Positions 1-6,351 of a stretch of 58,477 nucleotides of DNA are shown here, piece after piece. Both the position numbers and the translations under genes were made by a program. Position 1 is the first letter of the stretch. Each line of letters opens with the position of its first letter. The notes beneath the pieces were generated by a model, which was not told the DNA's origin, ran no database searches, and saw only the letters and a list, made by a program, of their open reading frames with translations. The DNA comes from Paenibacillus barengoltzii NBRC 101215 (GTDB taxonomy: Bacteria > Bacillota > Bacilli > Paenibacillales > Paenibacillaceae), in NCBI RefSeq assembly GCF_004000745.1, contig NZ_BILV01000024.1, positions 1 through 58,477 of the forward strand. Reading direction: 5' to 3'.

Positions 1-12
1 ACGGATGACTTC

Positions 13-206
13 AAATAACACAATATTCACGCATCGGGCATTCGCCCTCGGTCCGGCACGAAGTTAGAAGTTGATTCGGTGGGGCATTTCGGTAGCAGGG
101 AAGCATAATCAGCCGGACACATCCGCACCGACTAACTGCGCAAGCGCAGCCGGACCCTGGCGGGTCCTTAAGTCGGTGGAACGTCGTGAATACGATAACG
201 TTAGCT
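13..206 (+). repeat. attC-like site 1
   Basis: The left core ends in AAC at 17-19 and the right core GTTAGCT is at 200-206. Inner arms are TATTCACG (24-31) and CGTGAATA (185-192). Between them lie a GGGC/GCCC hairpin, a GTCCGGC/GCCGGAC stem, and an ACCGACT/AGTCGGT stem that encloses two more hairpins (CTGCGC/GCGCAG and GGACCC/GGGTCC). It begins the unit with the 45-residue gene. Confidence 0.75.
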
Positions 207-261
207 GAAATCCCCGAGATCGAAAGAGCATTAGAAAAACAAATGAAAGGGGCATTCATTT

Positions 262-399
262 ATGTATGGAATAGGGATCCTCATTCTCATCGCAATTTGT
301 TATACGCCAATTATTTATAGGATAAATAAACGATTAAATCATATTGAAAGACAGCTAGAAATGATAACAAACAATAATCAAAGAAATGATAATCAATAA
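262..399 (+). CDS. Small single-pass membrane protein of cassette 1
   Basis: This 45-residue protein is not recognised. Residues about 3-20 form one hydrophobic membrane segment. The rest is polar and charged, with a spacing of Leu, Ile and Met that could form a short coiled coil, and ends in an Asn/Gln-rich tail. The start is an ATG nine bases after AAAGGGG (246-252). It is the only plausible gene in the first unit and lies about 55 bp after its recombination site, as in the other units. The AT-rich stretch 400-594 after it holds no gene that I can support. It contains a weak GACGC/GCGTC hairpin near 402-431 that may be a remnant of another site. The role is unknown. Confidence 0.55.
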   Translation: MYGIGILILIAICYTPIIYRINKRLNHIERQLEMITNNNQRNDNQ

Positions 400-594
400 T
401 TAGACGCGAGCTGAAACGAGGAATTTAGCGTCCTTTCGGCACCGCAAATTCTATTTTCTATAGTGAAACAAATGAAAAAGCGTAAATAGCAATTATAGGA
501 TATAATACCATTTATAAAGAGCTTGATTAAAGAGCGAATAAAGAAAAATAATATTGAATGAAATTTGAATGAAGCTCGAGAAGTCGGGGACATC

Positions 595-786
595 TACTAA
601 CACCATATTCACGCATCGGGCCCTTCGGCCCTCGGCCGACAGGAGTTAGATGAGGATTCGAAGATGCAGTTGGCAGATGCAGGGAAGTGAATTCAGCCGG
701 ACACATCCGCACCATCCAACCGCATCGCGGCCAGTCGCTTCGCTCCTTTAGGGTGGTGGGACGTCGTGAATACCAGAACGTTAGAT
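595..786 (+). repeat. attC-like site 2
   Basis: The left core is TACTAAC (595-601) and the right core GTTAGAT (780-786). Inner arms TATTCACG (606-613) and CGTGAATA (765-772) are intact. The third stem reads CACCATCC/GGGTGGTG, a different sequence from site 1 that still pairs with one wobble. The 7 bp TCCCCGA that follow six bases after GTTAG of site 1 recur as TCGGGGA just before this site. Confidence 0.8.
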
Positions 787-814
787 GAAACTTGCAGAAA
801 CCTGAGGTGCAGGT

Positions 815-1522
815 ATGGACAGGGTAGAAATGATAAGAGCAGAAGAAAAACGATATCATGATTTTTGTTATGAACACTACAATCTCTATGAACAAGGGAC
901 TTGGTTACACAAGCCTGTTCAAACAGTGCTGGACCTCATAGATCAGTTTAATAGTTATGAATATCTAAGAGTATTAGATCTAGGATCGGGAGTCGGGAGG
1001 AACAGTATTCCCATTGCTCAGACAATTAAAAATAGACAAGGTAAAGTTATTTGTGTGGACTTGCTAGAATCGGCACTTAATAAATTGCATGAATATAGTA
1101 AACGTTATGAAGTAGAACACATAATCGAGATGAGACTTTCTGATATAGAGCAATTTGAGATCAAGCAAAGTGAATACGATTTAATAATCGCTGTATCAGC
1201 GCTTGAACATGTAAGTTCGGAAAGAGCACTAGAAAAGAAATTAAGAGAGATGGTTTTAGGAACAACTGCAGGCGGTATTAACTGTATAATAATTAGTTCG
1301 AATATTCGTGAAGTAAATCAGATGACAAGCAATGAGTTGGATCCTATGTTTGAAATCAATCTCTCAACAGAGCGAATGCTAGATTTGATGGACAGGAATT
1401 ATTCAGGTTGGGAGATTCAAAAGAGAATAGTAAAGCAATTAGAATTTGATATAAAACGTAGAGAGCAACCCGTAAAATTGATGAGTGATTGTATAACATA
1501 TATAGCAAAGAGAAGTCGGTAA
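815..1522 (+). CDS. Class I SAM-dependent methyltransferase (cassette 2)
   Basis: A 235-residue protein with the Rossmann-type methyltransferase core. Motif I (VLDLGSGVGRNS, residues 53-64) binds S-adenosylmethionine. An acidic residue (D82, in VDLL) at the end of the second strand should contact the ribose. YDLIIAVSALEHV (about 121-133) is motif IV with a following EHV typical of small-molecule methyltransferases. The N-terminal 35 residues resemble a lid that contacts the acceptor. The acceptor itself cannot be told. The start is chosen at 815 because GAGGTG lies just upstream; an in-frame ATG at 830 is possible. It is the only gene of its unit. An unlinked solitary methyltransferase is a common kind of cassette cargo. 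Confidence 0.8.
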   Translation: MDRVEMIRAEEKRYHDFCYEHYNLYEQGTWLHKPVQTVLDLIDQFNSYEYLRVLDLGSGVGRNSIPIAQTIKNRQGKVICVDLLESALNKLHEYSKRYEVEHIIEMRLSDIEQFEIKQSEYDLIIAVSALEHVSSERALEKKLREMVLGTTAGGINCIIISSNIREVNQMTSNELDPMFEINLSTERMLDLMDRNYSGWEIQKRIVKQLEFDIKRREQPVKLMSDCITYIAKRSR

Positions 1523-1548
1523 GTAGTTCTAAGAAGCCTGCAAGCATC

Positions 1549-1741
1549 ATCTAACACCGTATTCACGCATCGGGCATTCGCCCTCGGTCCGGACACGAAG
1601 TTAGAAGAGGATTCGGAGGGGCATTTCAGTAGCAGGGAAGCTGGGTCAGCCGGACACATCCGCCGACTAACTGCGCAAGCGCAGCCGGCTCCTGGCGGAG
1701 CCTTAAGTCGGTGGGACGTCGTGAATACAATAACGTTATCC
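1549..1741 (+). repeat. attC-like site 3
   Basis: The left core ATCTAAC (1549-1555) is the exact reverse complement of GTTAGAT at 780-786, the start of the same unit; 16 of 18 bases match when the arm is extended outward. The right core is GTTATCC (1735-1741). Arms are TATTCACG (1560-1567) and CGTGAATA (1720-1727). The third stem is CCGACT/AGTCGG with inner hairpins CTGCGC/GCGCAG and GGCTCC/GGAGCC. Confidence 0.8.
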
Positions 1742-1788
1742 GAAACCTCCGATTAGCAAAGGAATAACCTTAATTAAAGGAGGCTTAC

Positions 1789-2154
1789 ATGAAGCTAATA
1801 CAAGTATTAAGTATAGTAGTTATAATTATCCTTCCAGGTTGCAATGCAGATAATAATAAAACTTACCATTCGTCAATTCCATCGTCTTTCTTTTCTGACG
1901 TTGAGGGAAAGTATTACATCACGGCAATTGGTACCACTGATGAACAAAATCTTGAATTTCAAGAAGTGTTTGACCAAAACATAAGGATTCTTAGTGGTTA
2001 TTATCAAACCAGAAATCCAGATGATAAGGAACTACAAATGTTAAACATTGATGATGTACCAAAGTACATTGTTTTTGATACAGAAAAAGAATTATATCGA
2101 ACAGACAATTTAAATGAACTTAATCAATTTCTTTCGAATCAAAGTACAAAATAA
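1789..2154 (+). CDS. Small lipoprotein (cassette 3)
   Basis: A 121-residue protein of unknown role. Residues 1-17 form a lipoprotein signal peptide. The lipobox LPGC places the lipid-modified cysteine at C18, so the mature protein should be anchored on the outer face of the membrane. The mature part is polar and mixed alpha/beta in look, with a central stretch (about 60-100) rich in Asp and Lys and the phrase KYIVFDTEKELYRT, which recalls small exported stress or copper-type lipoproteins only loosely. A strong AAAGGAGG lies just before the ATG. About 100 bp of AT-rich sequence follows before the next site, with no supported gene. Confidence 0.65.
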   Translation: MKLIQVLSIVVIIILPGCNADNNKTYHSSIPSSFFSDVEGKYYITAIGTTDEQNLEFQEVFDQNIRILSGYYQTRNPDDKELQMLNIDDVPKYIVFDTEKELYRTDNLNELNQFLSNQSTK

Positions 2155-2261
2155 TAATCAAATTTAAAAGAACGAAAAGGATACTCAAGAATTAAAATTA
2201 AAAATGAATAAAGACGATAAAGGACGAATTGTGTAAGTATATCAAAGAAGTCGGAGGTATC

Positions 2262-2454
2262 GGATAACAAAGTATTCACGCATCGGGCCATTCTGACCCT
2301 CGGTCCGGCAGGAGTTAGAAGTGGAATCTGCGAGGCATTTCAGCTGCAGGGAAGTGAATTCAGCCGGACACATCCGCACCGACTAACCGCATCGCGGCCG
2401 GCTCCTGGCGGAGCCTTAAGTCGGTGGGACGTCGTGAATACGGGAACGTTAGGC
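2262..2454 (+). repeat. attC-like site 4
   Basis: The left core GGATAAC (2262-2268) mirrors GTTATCC at 1735-1741. Extending outward, 17 of 18 bases are complementary to the start of the same unit. The right core is GTTAGGC (2448-2454). Arms are TATTCACG (2273-2280) and CGTGAATA (2433-2440). The third stem is ACCGACT/AGTCGGT, with inner hairpins CCGCATCGCGG and GGCTCC/GGAGCC. Confidence 0.8.
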
Positions 2455-2501
2455 GAAATACCAGAAAACAAAAAAAGGAACCGCTCGGGTCCCATTGATG
2501 A

Positions 2502-3065
2502 CTAAACAGCATCTTCTTCAACAACTTCTTGTCGTTTCTTATAAATTCCCAATTGAAGACAGTATTCCATTTTGAGATGTATATCTTGCATTTGACTAGT
2601 TGCATCGTGTTTATCATTTAACAGCATGTTCTTCCCAATTGTAATAATATTCGATAGATCTACCACACATTCTCTTCCTGTAATATCTTTAGATAAGTAA
2701 GAATAGAAGAGATGGTTACCATTAACCACGTCATTATACCATTCGAATTTTTTATCTTCTTCGTAAATCGAATATATTGGGGCAACAGTAACATCGAAGA
2801 TATTTTTATCCTGACACAAGTCATCGTTTGAGACAACGATGACTTTTCTTTGTTTTAGTCCTAATACAACTAGATGTTCTTGGCCAGGAACAAAATTGCC
2901 ATTACCTTTTACAATTGATCCTTTGTTAGGGTTATTAGTATCCCGAATAAAAAAGTCGAGAGGTCTCTCACCAGTGTATGGTATAGCGGCTTCATAAATC
3001 CAACCACGTTTTATAAGATGCCAGTTCTCAGGTGATAAGAATTTGGAATCTCTATTTTTAGTCAT
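2502..3065 (-). CDS. PemK/MazF-like protein, putative toxin (cassette 4)
   Basis: A 187-residue minus-strand protein. The middle part looks like the PemK/MazF RNA-cleaving fold: a Gly-rich entry strand, an EHLVVLGL strand, the conserved-looking VIVVSND strand, and a following VTVAPI(Y)S segment. The C-terminal 50 residues are helical and acidic. It is longer than typical MazF (about 110-120 residues), so extra domains or a divergent subfamily are likely. I place the start at the ATG at 3065, eight bases after GGGAAAGGGA; an upstream TTG is in frame but less likely. The gene lies against the direction of all other cassette genes and directly follows a small basic ORF, which fits a toxin-antitoxin cassette with its own promoter. 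Function is inferred from residue patterns only. Confidence 0.5.
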   Translation of the reverse strand: MTKNRDSKFLSPENWHLIKRGWIYEAAIPYTGERPLDFFIRDTNNPNKGSIVKGNGNFVPGQEHLVVLGLKQRKVIVVSNDDLCQDKNIFDVTVAPIYSIYEEDKKFEWYNDVVNGNHLFYSYLSKDITGRECVVDLSNIITIGKNMLLNDKHDATSQMQDIHLKMEYCLQLGIYKKRQEVVEEDAV

Positions 3066-3070
3066 TGGTA

Positions 3071-3247
3071 CTATTCCCTTTCCCAACTTTTTCTTTTGAA
3101 ATCATAAGAAGTTTTAATTGATTCATCTGTCATTCTTTTTGTGATTTTCTTGTGTGATATTAATTTGTTCTTAGCTTTTATTTGACTAGGGAATTCGTAA
3201 ATTTTAGTAGCAGCCGGTGTCATTTTCTTTTTTCTCCTTTTTCCCAT
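3071..3247 (-). CDS. Small basic protein, possible partner of the PemK-like protein
   Basis: A 58-residue minus-strand protein, very rich in Lys and Arg, starting MGKRRKKK and ending KRKSWERE. It is not recognised. The ATG at 3247 follows GGGTGGTG by a few bases. It ends five bases before the start of the PemK-like gene, so the two are probably one transcript. Its position before a candidate toxin suggests an antitoxin, but known MazF antitoxins are usually acidic at the C-terminus and often longer, so this is only context. It could also be a nucleic-acid binding protein. It is a full ORF with its own ribosome site. Confidence 0.45.
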   Translation of the reverse strand: MGKRRKKKMTPAATKIYEFPSQIKAKNKLISHKKITKRMTDESIKTSYDFKRKSWERE

Positions 3248-3351
3248 ATTACACCACCCAAATAATATTTGGTTGATGTATATGGTCAGATTTTTAGAAG
3301 TATGTTGATGTAGCTACAATAAAAAGTATAAAGTGATGTAAACCAGAAAAA

Positions 3352-3401
3352 GGTCGCAGGTGTCGAAATGGTTACATGTAACCATTTCGACACCTGCGAC
3401 C
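3352..3401. repeat. Perfect 50-bp palindrome A
   Basis: Two 25-bp arms meet at the centre TACATGTA with no loop and no mismatch; the arms begin GGTCGCAGGTGTC and end GACACCTGCGACC. No U-tract follows in either direction, so it is not a normal terminator. It lies upstream of the reversed gene pair of cassette 4. Confidence 0.95.
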
Positions 3402-3454
3402 AAAACTCCTCTTTTATAGGTTAAATTTTGGAATTTTTTTTGCAGAGGCTCTAA

Positions 3455-3504
3455 CTGTACTGGGCTCGAATCATATATTAATATATGATTCGAGCCCAGT
3501 ACAG
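3455..3504. repeat. Perfect 50-bp palindrome B
   Basis: Again two exact 25-bp arms, centre ATATTAATAT, outer ends CTGTACTGGG and CCCAGTACAG. The sequence is unrelated to palindrome A but the size is the same. A 53-bp AT-rich spacer with an eight-T run separates the two. Confidence 0.95.
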
Positions 3505-3563
3505 GAAAATCCTTCTGAAAAGAGAAATATTTAATTTAGTGAATTCAATGAAGCTGGTACTTC

Positions 3564-3754
3564 GCCTAACACAGTATTCACGCATCGGGCCTAACGGCCC
3601 TCGATCCGGCACGAAGTTAGGAGTATATTCGGTGAGGCTTATCAGTAGCAGTGAAGCGGAATCAGCCGGACACATCCGCACCACCTAACCGCATCGCGGC
3701 CGCCCCTAGCGGGGCTTAAGGTGGTGGGACGTCGTGAATATGATAACGTTAACT
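3564..3754 (+). repeat. attC-like site 5
   Basis: The left core GCCTAAC (3564-3570) mirrors GTTAGGC at 2448-2454, and 16 of 17 bases are complementary on extension. The right core is GTTAACT (3748-3754). Arms are TATTCACG (3575-3582) and CGTGAATA (3733-3740). The third stem has changed to ACCACCT/AGGTGGT, and an inner hairpin to GCCCC/GGGGC, keeping pairing. Confidence 0.8.
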
Positions 3755-3793
3755 GAAATTACTGCAAACACAATAAAATAAAGAGGTGCATTA

Positions 3794-4330
3794 ATGTTAC
3801 CCGCTATCTTTGGACTTGCAGGAGTATTAATCGGAATATTTATTGGTGAGTTTTTCAGACGTAAAAGCAGAATCGAAATATTCACAAAAGAAATTTTCCT
3901 AAGAAGACTTCAGATATTCGAAAATTTGTACCAACTTTTTCTTGAGGCTGAAAAACTTTCATTTTCACTTGAGGAAATTGATGACAAAGATCTTGTTACT
4001 GAAAGTTGGACTGAAGTTGTTTTCAAGATTTCTGATTATATGGACACCAACTACATCTATATTGATGAAGAAATTATTGCACATTGCATGATGACTCTTA
4101 TTGGTTTTGATGACTTACTTTTTGATGATCAGAGGCAAGTGCTATTAGACGAATTCAGATCAAAATTTAAAGAAACAAAGGTATTAATTAGAAATGTATC
4201 AGGTATAAGTGCTACCGAAACAACTATTAGAAATGTGGCAAATATTGAGCTTTCTACAGAAAATATAAAATATTATCGAAAATTAAAGAAAAAGTATAAT
4301 AAAAATCAAAAAAGTAAGAACACCATGTAG
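3794..4330 (+). CDS. Membrane-anchored protein of unknown function (cassette 5)
   Basis: A 178-residue protein. Residues 2-20 are one hydrophobic segment with Gly spacing, followed by a basic FRRKSR stop-transfer, so the rest should be cytoplasmic. The cytoplasmic part is mostly helical and acidic (about residues 25-130), with a basic Lys/Asn-rich tail. The build, a single N-terminal anchor plus a helical body, is like several small defence-associated or phage-response membrane proteins, but I see no named domain. AAAGAGGTG precedes the ATG at a good distance. It is the only gene of its unit. Confidence 0.6.
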   Translation: MLPAIFGLAGVLIGIFIGEFFRRKSRIEIFTKEIFLRRLQIFENLYQLFLEAEKLSFSLEEIDDKDLVTESWTEVVFKISDYMDTNYIYIDEEIIAHCMMTLIGFDDLLFDDQRQVLLDEFRSKFKETKVLIRNVSGISATETTIRNVANIELSTENIKYYRKLKKKYNKNQKSKNTM

Positions 4331-4355
4331 GTATTTCAAAGAAGGCAGTAACTTC

Positions 4356-4520
4356 AGTTAACACCGCATTCACGCATCGGTGCCTTGCGGCCCCTCGGTC
4401 CCCTAGAGGCATTTCGGAGAAGCATATTCAGGGGACACACCCGCACCACCTAATCGCATCGCGGCCGTTCCCTTCGGTCACTTAAGGTGGTGGGACGTCG
4501 TGAACACGATAACGTTATCT
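4356..4520 (+). repeat. attC-like site 6 (shorter)
   Basis: The left core AGTTAAC (4356-4362) mirrors GTTAACT at 3748-3754; 17 of 18 bases are complementary. The right core is GTTATCT (4514-4520). The second stem is GTCCCCT (4398-4404) with AGGGGAC (4430-4436) in place of the GTCCGGC/GCCGGAC of other sites, a clear compensating change. The loop of this stem is shorter, giving 165 bp in total. Confidence 0.8.
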
Positions 4521-4570
4521 GAAAGCCCCGAAGTGCGATAGAATATCTCAATTCAAGGTCGGTGAATCTC

Positions 4571-4885
4571 ATGAAAAACATTAAATTTAGGTACTCATTA
4601 ATTTTTATTATTTTAGGTATTTGTATTATCACAATATCTAAAATCGTTGAAGAAGTAATACCAAAGATAGGATTTGCAGCGTACCAGTCCGCTGCCGATG
4701 GTTCATATTCCCCCGAGAATTATCATGTTAATTTATCACTTAATTATTGGATAGGAGCATTATGTATCCTTGGTGGATTTATTTACTTGATTAAGAGCTC
4801 AAATATTATAAAAAATCAACTAGAAGAAATTAAATTGAGAAATAAGCAATTTGAAGAGAAGTTTAATAATAATCAACAAGAATAA
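4571..4885 (+). CDS. Two-segment membrane protein (cassette 6)
   Basis: A 104-residue protein with two membrane segments (about residues 8-24 and 58-74), a polar loop of about 30 residues between them, and a C-terminal helix of about 25 residues rich in Glu, Lys and Asn that may form a coiled coil. The ATG at 4571 is preferred to an in-frame GTG at 4562 because GGTCGGTG precedes it. Both termini would lie on the same side. No family is recognised. The site that follows it is decayed, so this unit may no longer be mobile. Confidence 0.6.
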   Translation: MKNIKFRYSLIFIILGICIITISKIVEEVIPKIGFAAYQSAADGSYSPENYHVNLSLNYWIGALCILGGFIYLIKSSNIIKNQLEEIKLRNKQFEEKFNNNQQE

Positions 4886-4896
4886 ACCAAAGTTTC

Positions 4897-5059
4897 AAGT
4901 AACACCATTTTCTTGCTGCAGGCTGGCGTCCTTGGTCCGGGCCGAAGTTAAGAAGCCAAGAAGCGAATCAGCTGGACAATTACTGCGATCCAAATTCTTT
5001 AACCCGTTGGCTGGCGCTCACTTAAGGCTTTCGAATCCGTTCATACAAAAACGGTATAC
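4897..5059 (+). repeat. attC-like site 7 (degenerate)
   Basis: The left core AAGTAAC (4897-4903) and a right core read as GGTATAC (5053-5059), one substitution from GTTATAC. Traces of the conserved inner parts remain (GGTCCGGGCCGAAGTTA, CTTAAGG), but the TATTCACG/CGTGAATA arms are lost. The boundary is supported because the following 14 of 16 bases are complementary to the end of the next unit. Confidence 0.55.
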
Positions 5060-5091
5060 GAAAGAACAATGTTAATTTGGGAGTGAATACA

Positions 5092-5574
5092 ATGAAGCTA
5101 AATGCGATCTTTGATAATACAGGCAATTATCGATATCTATTATCACGCGTTTGGGATACATCTCTTCCTTCTTTATTGTATGTAATGCTAAATCCAAGCA
5201 CAGCTGACGAGACCACAGAAGATCAGACTTCTAGACAATGCATTCACTTTGCTAAAGAATTCAAATTTGGGTCCTTTGAAGTAGTGAATCTATATAGTCT
5301 GATCTCAACCAACCCCAAAGTATTGAAAACGACTCAATTAGATCCAATTGGACCTGAAACCGATCGATACATACTAGATGCCGCCCAAAAAGCCGATCAG
5401 ATTATCTTAGCTTGGGGATGTAATCATTTCTTTGGTGGACGTAATGAAAAGGTAATTGAGATGTTAAAAAGTCATGGTTATGACCTTTATTGCTTAAAGA
5501 AATCTAAATACGGTCACCCAAGACATCCTTCTAGGTTAAAACATGATATTAAACAACCAATACTTTATTTATAG
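5092..5574 (+). CDS. DUF1643 family protein (cassette 7)
   Basis: A 160-residue protein matching the DUF1643 pattern: MLNPSTAD near residues 32-39, an NLYSL strand at about 66-70, AWG at about 107-109 and a closing K(Y)GHPRHP at about 139-146. The family is widespread in bacteria and phages and often found in accessory DNA; no biochemical role is established to my knowledge. The ATG at 5092 is favoured over an in-frame TTG at 5077 because GGGAG lies between them at the right distance. It fills its unit alone. Confidence 0.85.
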   Translation: MKLNAIFDNTGNYRYLLSRVWDTSLPSLLYVMLNPSTADETTEDQTSRQCIHFAKEFKFGSFEVVNLYSLISTNPKVLKTTQLDPIGPETDRYILDAAQKADQIILAWGCNHFFGGRNEKVIEMLKSHGYDLYCLKKSKYGHPRHPSRLKHDIKQPILYL

Positions 5575-5598
5575 TCAACTCAAGAAGAGTGTCCTTTC

Positions 5599-5718
5599 GT
5601 ATAACATGATATTCAAGCATCGGGCCTAACGGCCCTCGGTCTTGCAGACGAGATTTCGGAGAAAACGGAGCTGCGGACAACTCCCTATTGGATTTCGTGA
5701 ATACGAGAGACGTTATGT
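5599..5718 (+). repeat. attC-like site 8 (short)
   Basis: The left core GTATAAC (5599-5605) and right core GTTATGT (5712-5718). TATTCAAG and CGTGAATA arms and the GGGCC/GGCCC hairpin with CATCGGGC remain, but the long central branch is missing, leaving 120 bp, within the usual attC length range. Confidence 0.7.
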
Positions 5719-5752
5719 GAAATCGACACAACACATTAAATAAGGAGGGAGT

Positions 5753-6244
5753 ATGAAGAGAAAATATCTTTTGAGTATTGTAATTCTTGTAATCATAGTA
5801 ATAGTTTTTAGTATCCAAATTTATAACAGGGATATTCAAGCACATACAGTAATGTCTGAGGTTGGTTTTAGAAATATAACATATAATATCATTCAGTTAG
5901 AGGGCGCTATAGCGTTCCAGATGGACAACAATTGGGATGAACCTAGCAATGTGATTGAAAAGGTAGAAGATGTGGTAGAGGGGATATTTCTTACCCAAAA
6001 AGTAGGAAATGATTTGAGAAGATTATCAACTAAGGATGAAGAGATATTAGTAAGGTTGAAACATTATTTTGAAAAGTTACCAGAATATTCAGGATTTCCG
6101 AATCATGAGATTAGTGAATATGAAATTAGGTCATTTGAAGAACTGAGAAGAAATCTAAGAGATATTGGGTGGGGTTACAATATAAGCTACAGTAACTCAT
6201 GGAATGAACTCATAGAAAAAGCGAATCATCTGATGAGTAAATAA
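5753..6244 (+). CDS. Membrane-anchored or exported protein (cassette 8)
   Basis: A 163-residue protein with a strongly hydrophobic N-terminal segment (about residues 5-21) after MKRK, which acts as an uncleaved anchor or a signal peptide; no lipobox or clear cleavage motif is seen. The rest is helical, acidic and rich in Glu, Asn and Ile, with no membrane segment, and should sit outside the membrane. AAGGAGGG precedes the ATG by three bases. No family is recognised. The start of this unit (GTTATGTG) has no good complementary end at 6240-6330, so the unit or its site has changed. Confidence 0.6.
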   Translation: MKRKYLLSIVILVIIVIVFSIQIYNRDIQAHTVMSEVGFRNITYNIIQLEGAIAFQMDNNWDEPSNVIEKVEDVVEGIFLTQKVGNDLRRLSTKDEEILVRLKHYFEKLPEYSGFPNHEISEYEIRSFEELRRNLRDIGWGYNISYSNSWNELIEKANHLMSK

Positions 6245-6329
6245 CTCGGGTAAAGAGTGTCTATCGACGGGTTGTGCTGCGCCTTACTTAAGCCTTTCGG
6301 GTATATGAACCACCTGGAAAACGTTATTT
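6238..6329 (+). repeat. attC-like site 9 (remnant)
   Basis: AAATAAC overlaps the stop region of the previous gene, CTTACTTAAG resembles the central branch of other sites, and AACGTTATTTC ends it at 6321-6330. The inner arms are gone. It is called mainly because the next gene begins 23 bp later, as in other units. Confidence 0.35.
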
Positions 6330-6351
6330 CTCATGGAGGTGTACTTGTATC

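Larger units (their letters stand above)
13..6329 (+). mobile_element. Integron-like gene-cassette array
   Basis: Nine structured repeats separate units of one or two small genes. Each full repeat opens with a core ending in AAC and closes with AACGTTA. The sequence right after a repeat is complementary to the sequence right before the next repeat, so each gene unit has its own matched ends, as expected if units move as circles cut at G/TT of the right core. Seven of eight units carry plus-strand genes and one carries minus-strand genes. Genes are AT-rich compared with the later part of the window, while the repeats are GC-rich. Sites are most intact at the left and most decayed at the right. 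No integrase or attI-like region is visible, so a controlling integrase would have to lie to the left or elsewhere. The integron assignment rests on architecture, not on a detected integrase. Confidence 0.75.

Noticed and set aside
527..895. Open frames running through the structured repeats on the minus strand (similar ones near 11, 1417, 2360, 3478 and 4450)
   Set aside because: They arise because all sites share the same sequence; the protein-like text repeats with the site, has no ribosome signal and overlaps real cassette genes.
3352..3401. Palindrome A as an ordinary terminator for the PemK-like unit
   Set aside because: It lies upstream of the reversed genes and has no T-run in either direction.
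3485..3688. A 67-residue plus-strand frame from palindrome B into site 5
   Set aside because: It reads through the palindrome and the repeat; both parts are explained by structure, not coding.
13..5718. CRISPR array
   Set aside because: Repeats are 120-195 bp with gene-sized spacers, not short repeats with equal short spacers, and no cas gene is present.
13..5718. Simple REP-type or terminator repeats
   Set aside because: Terminators would lack T-rich tails here, and REP elements would not explain the matched, unit-specific ends of each gene unit.
13..5718. Group II intron, retron or diversity-generating element
   Set aside because: No reverse transcriptase is encoded in the window, and the repeats do not look like catalytic intron domains.
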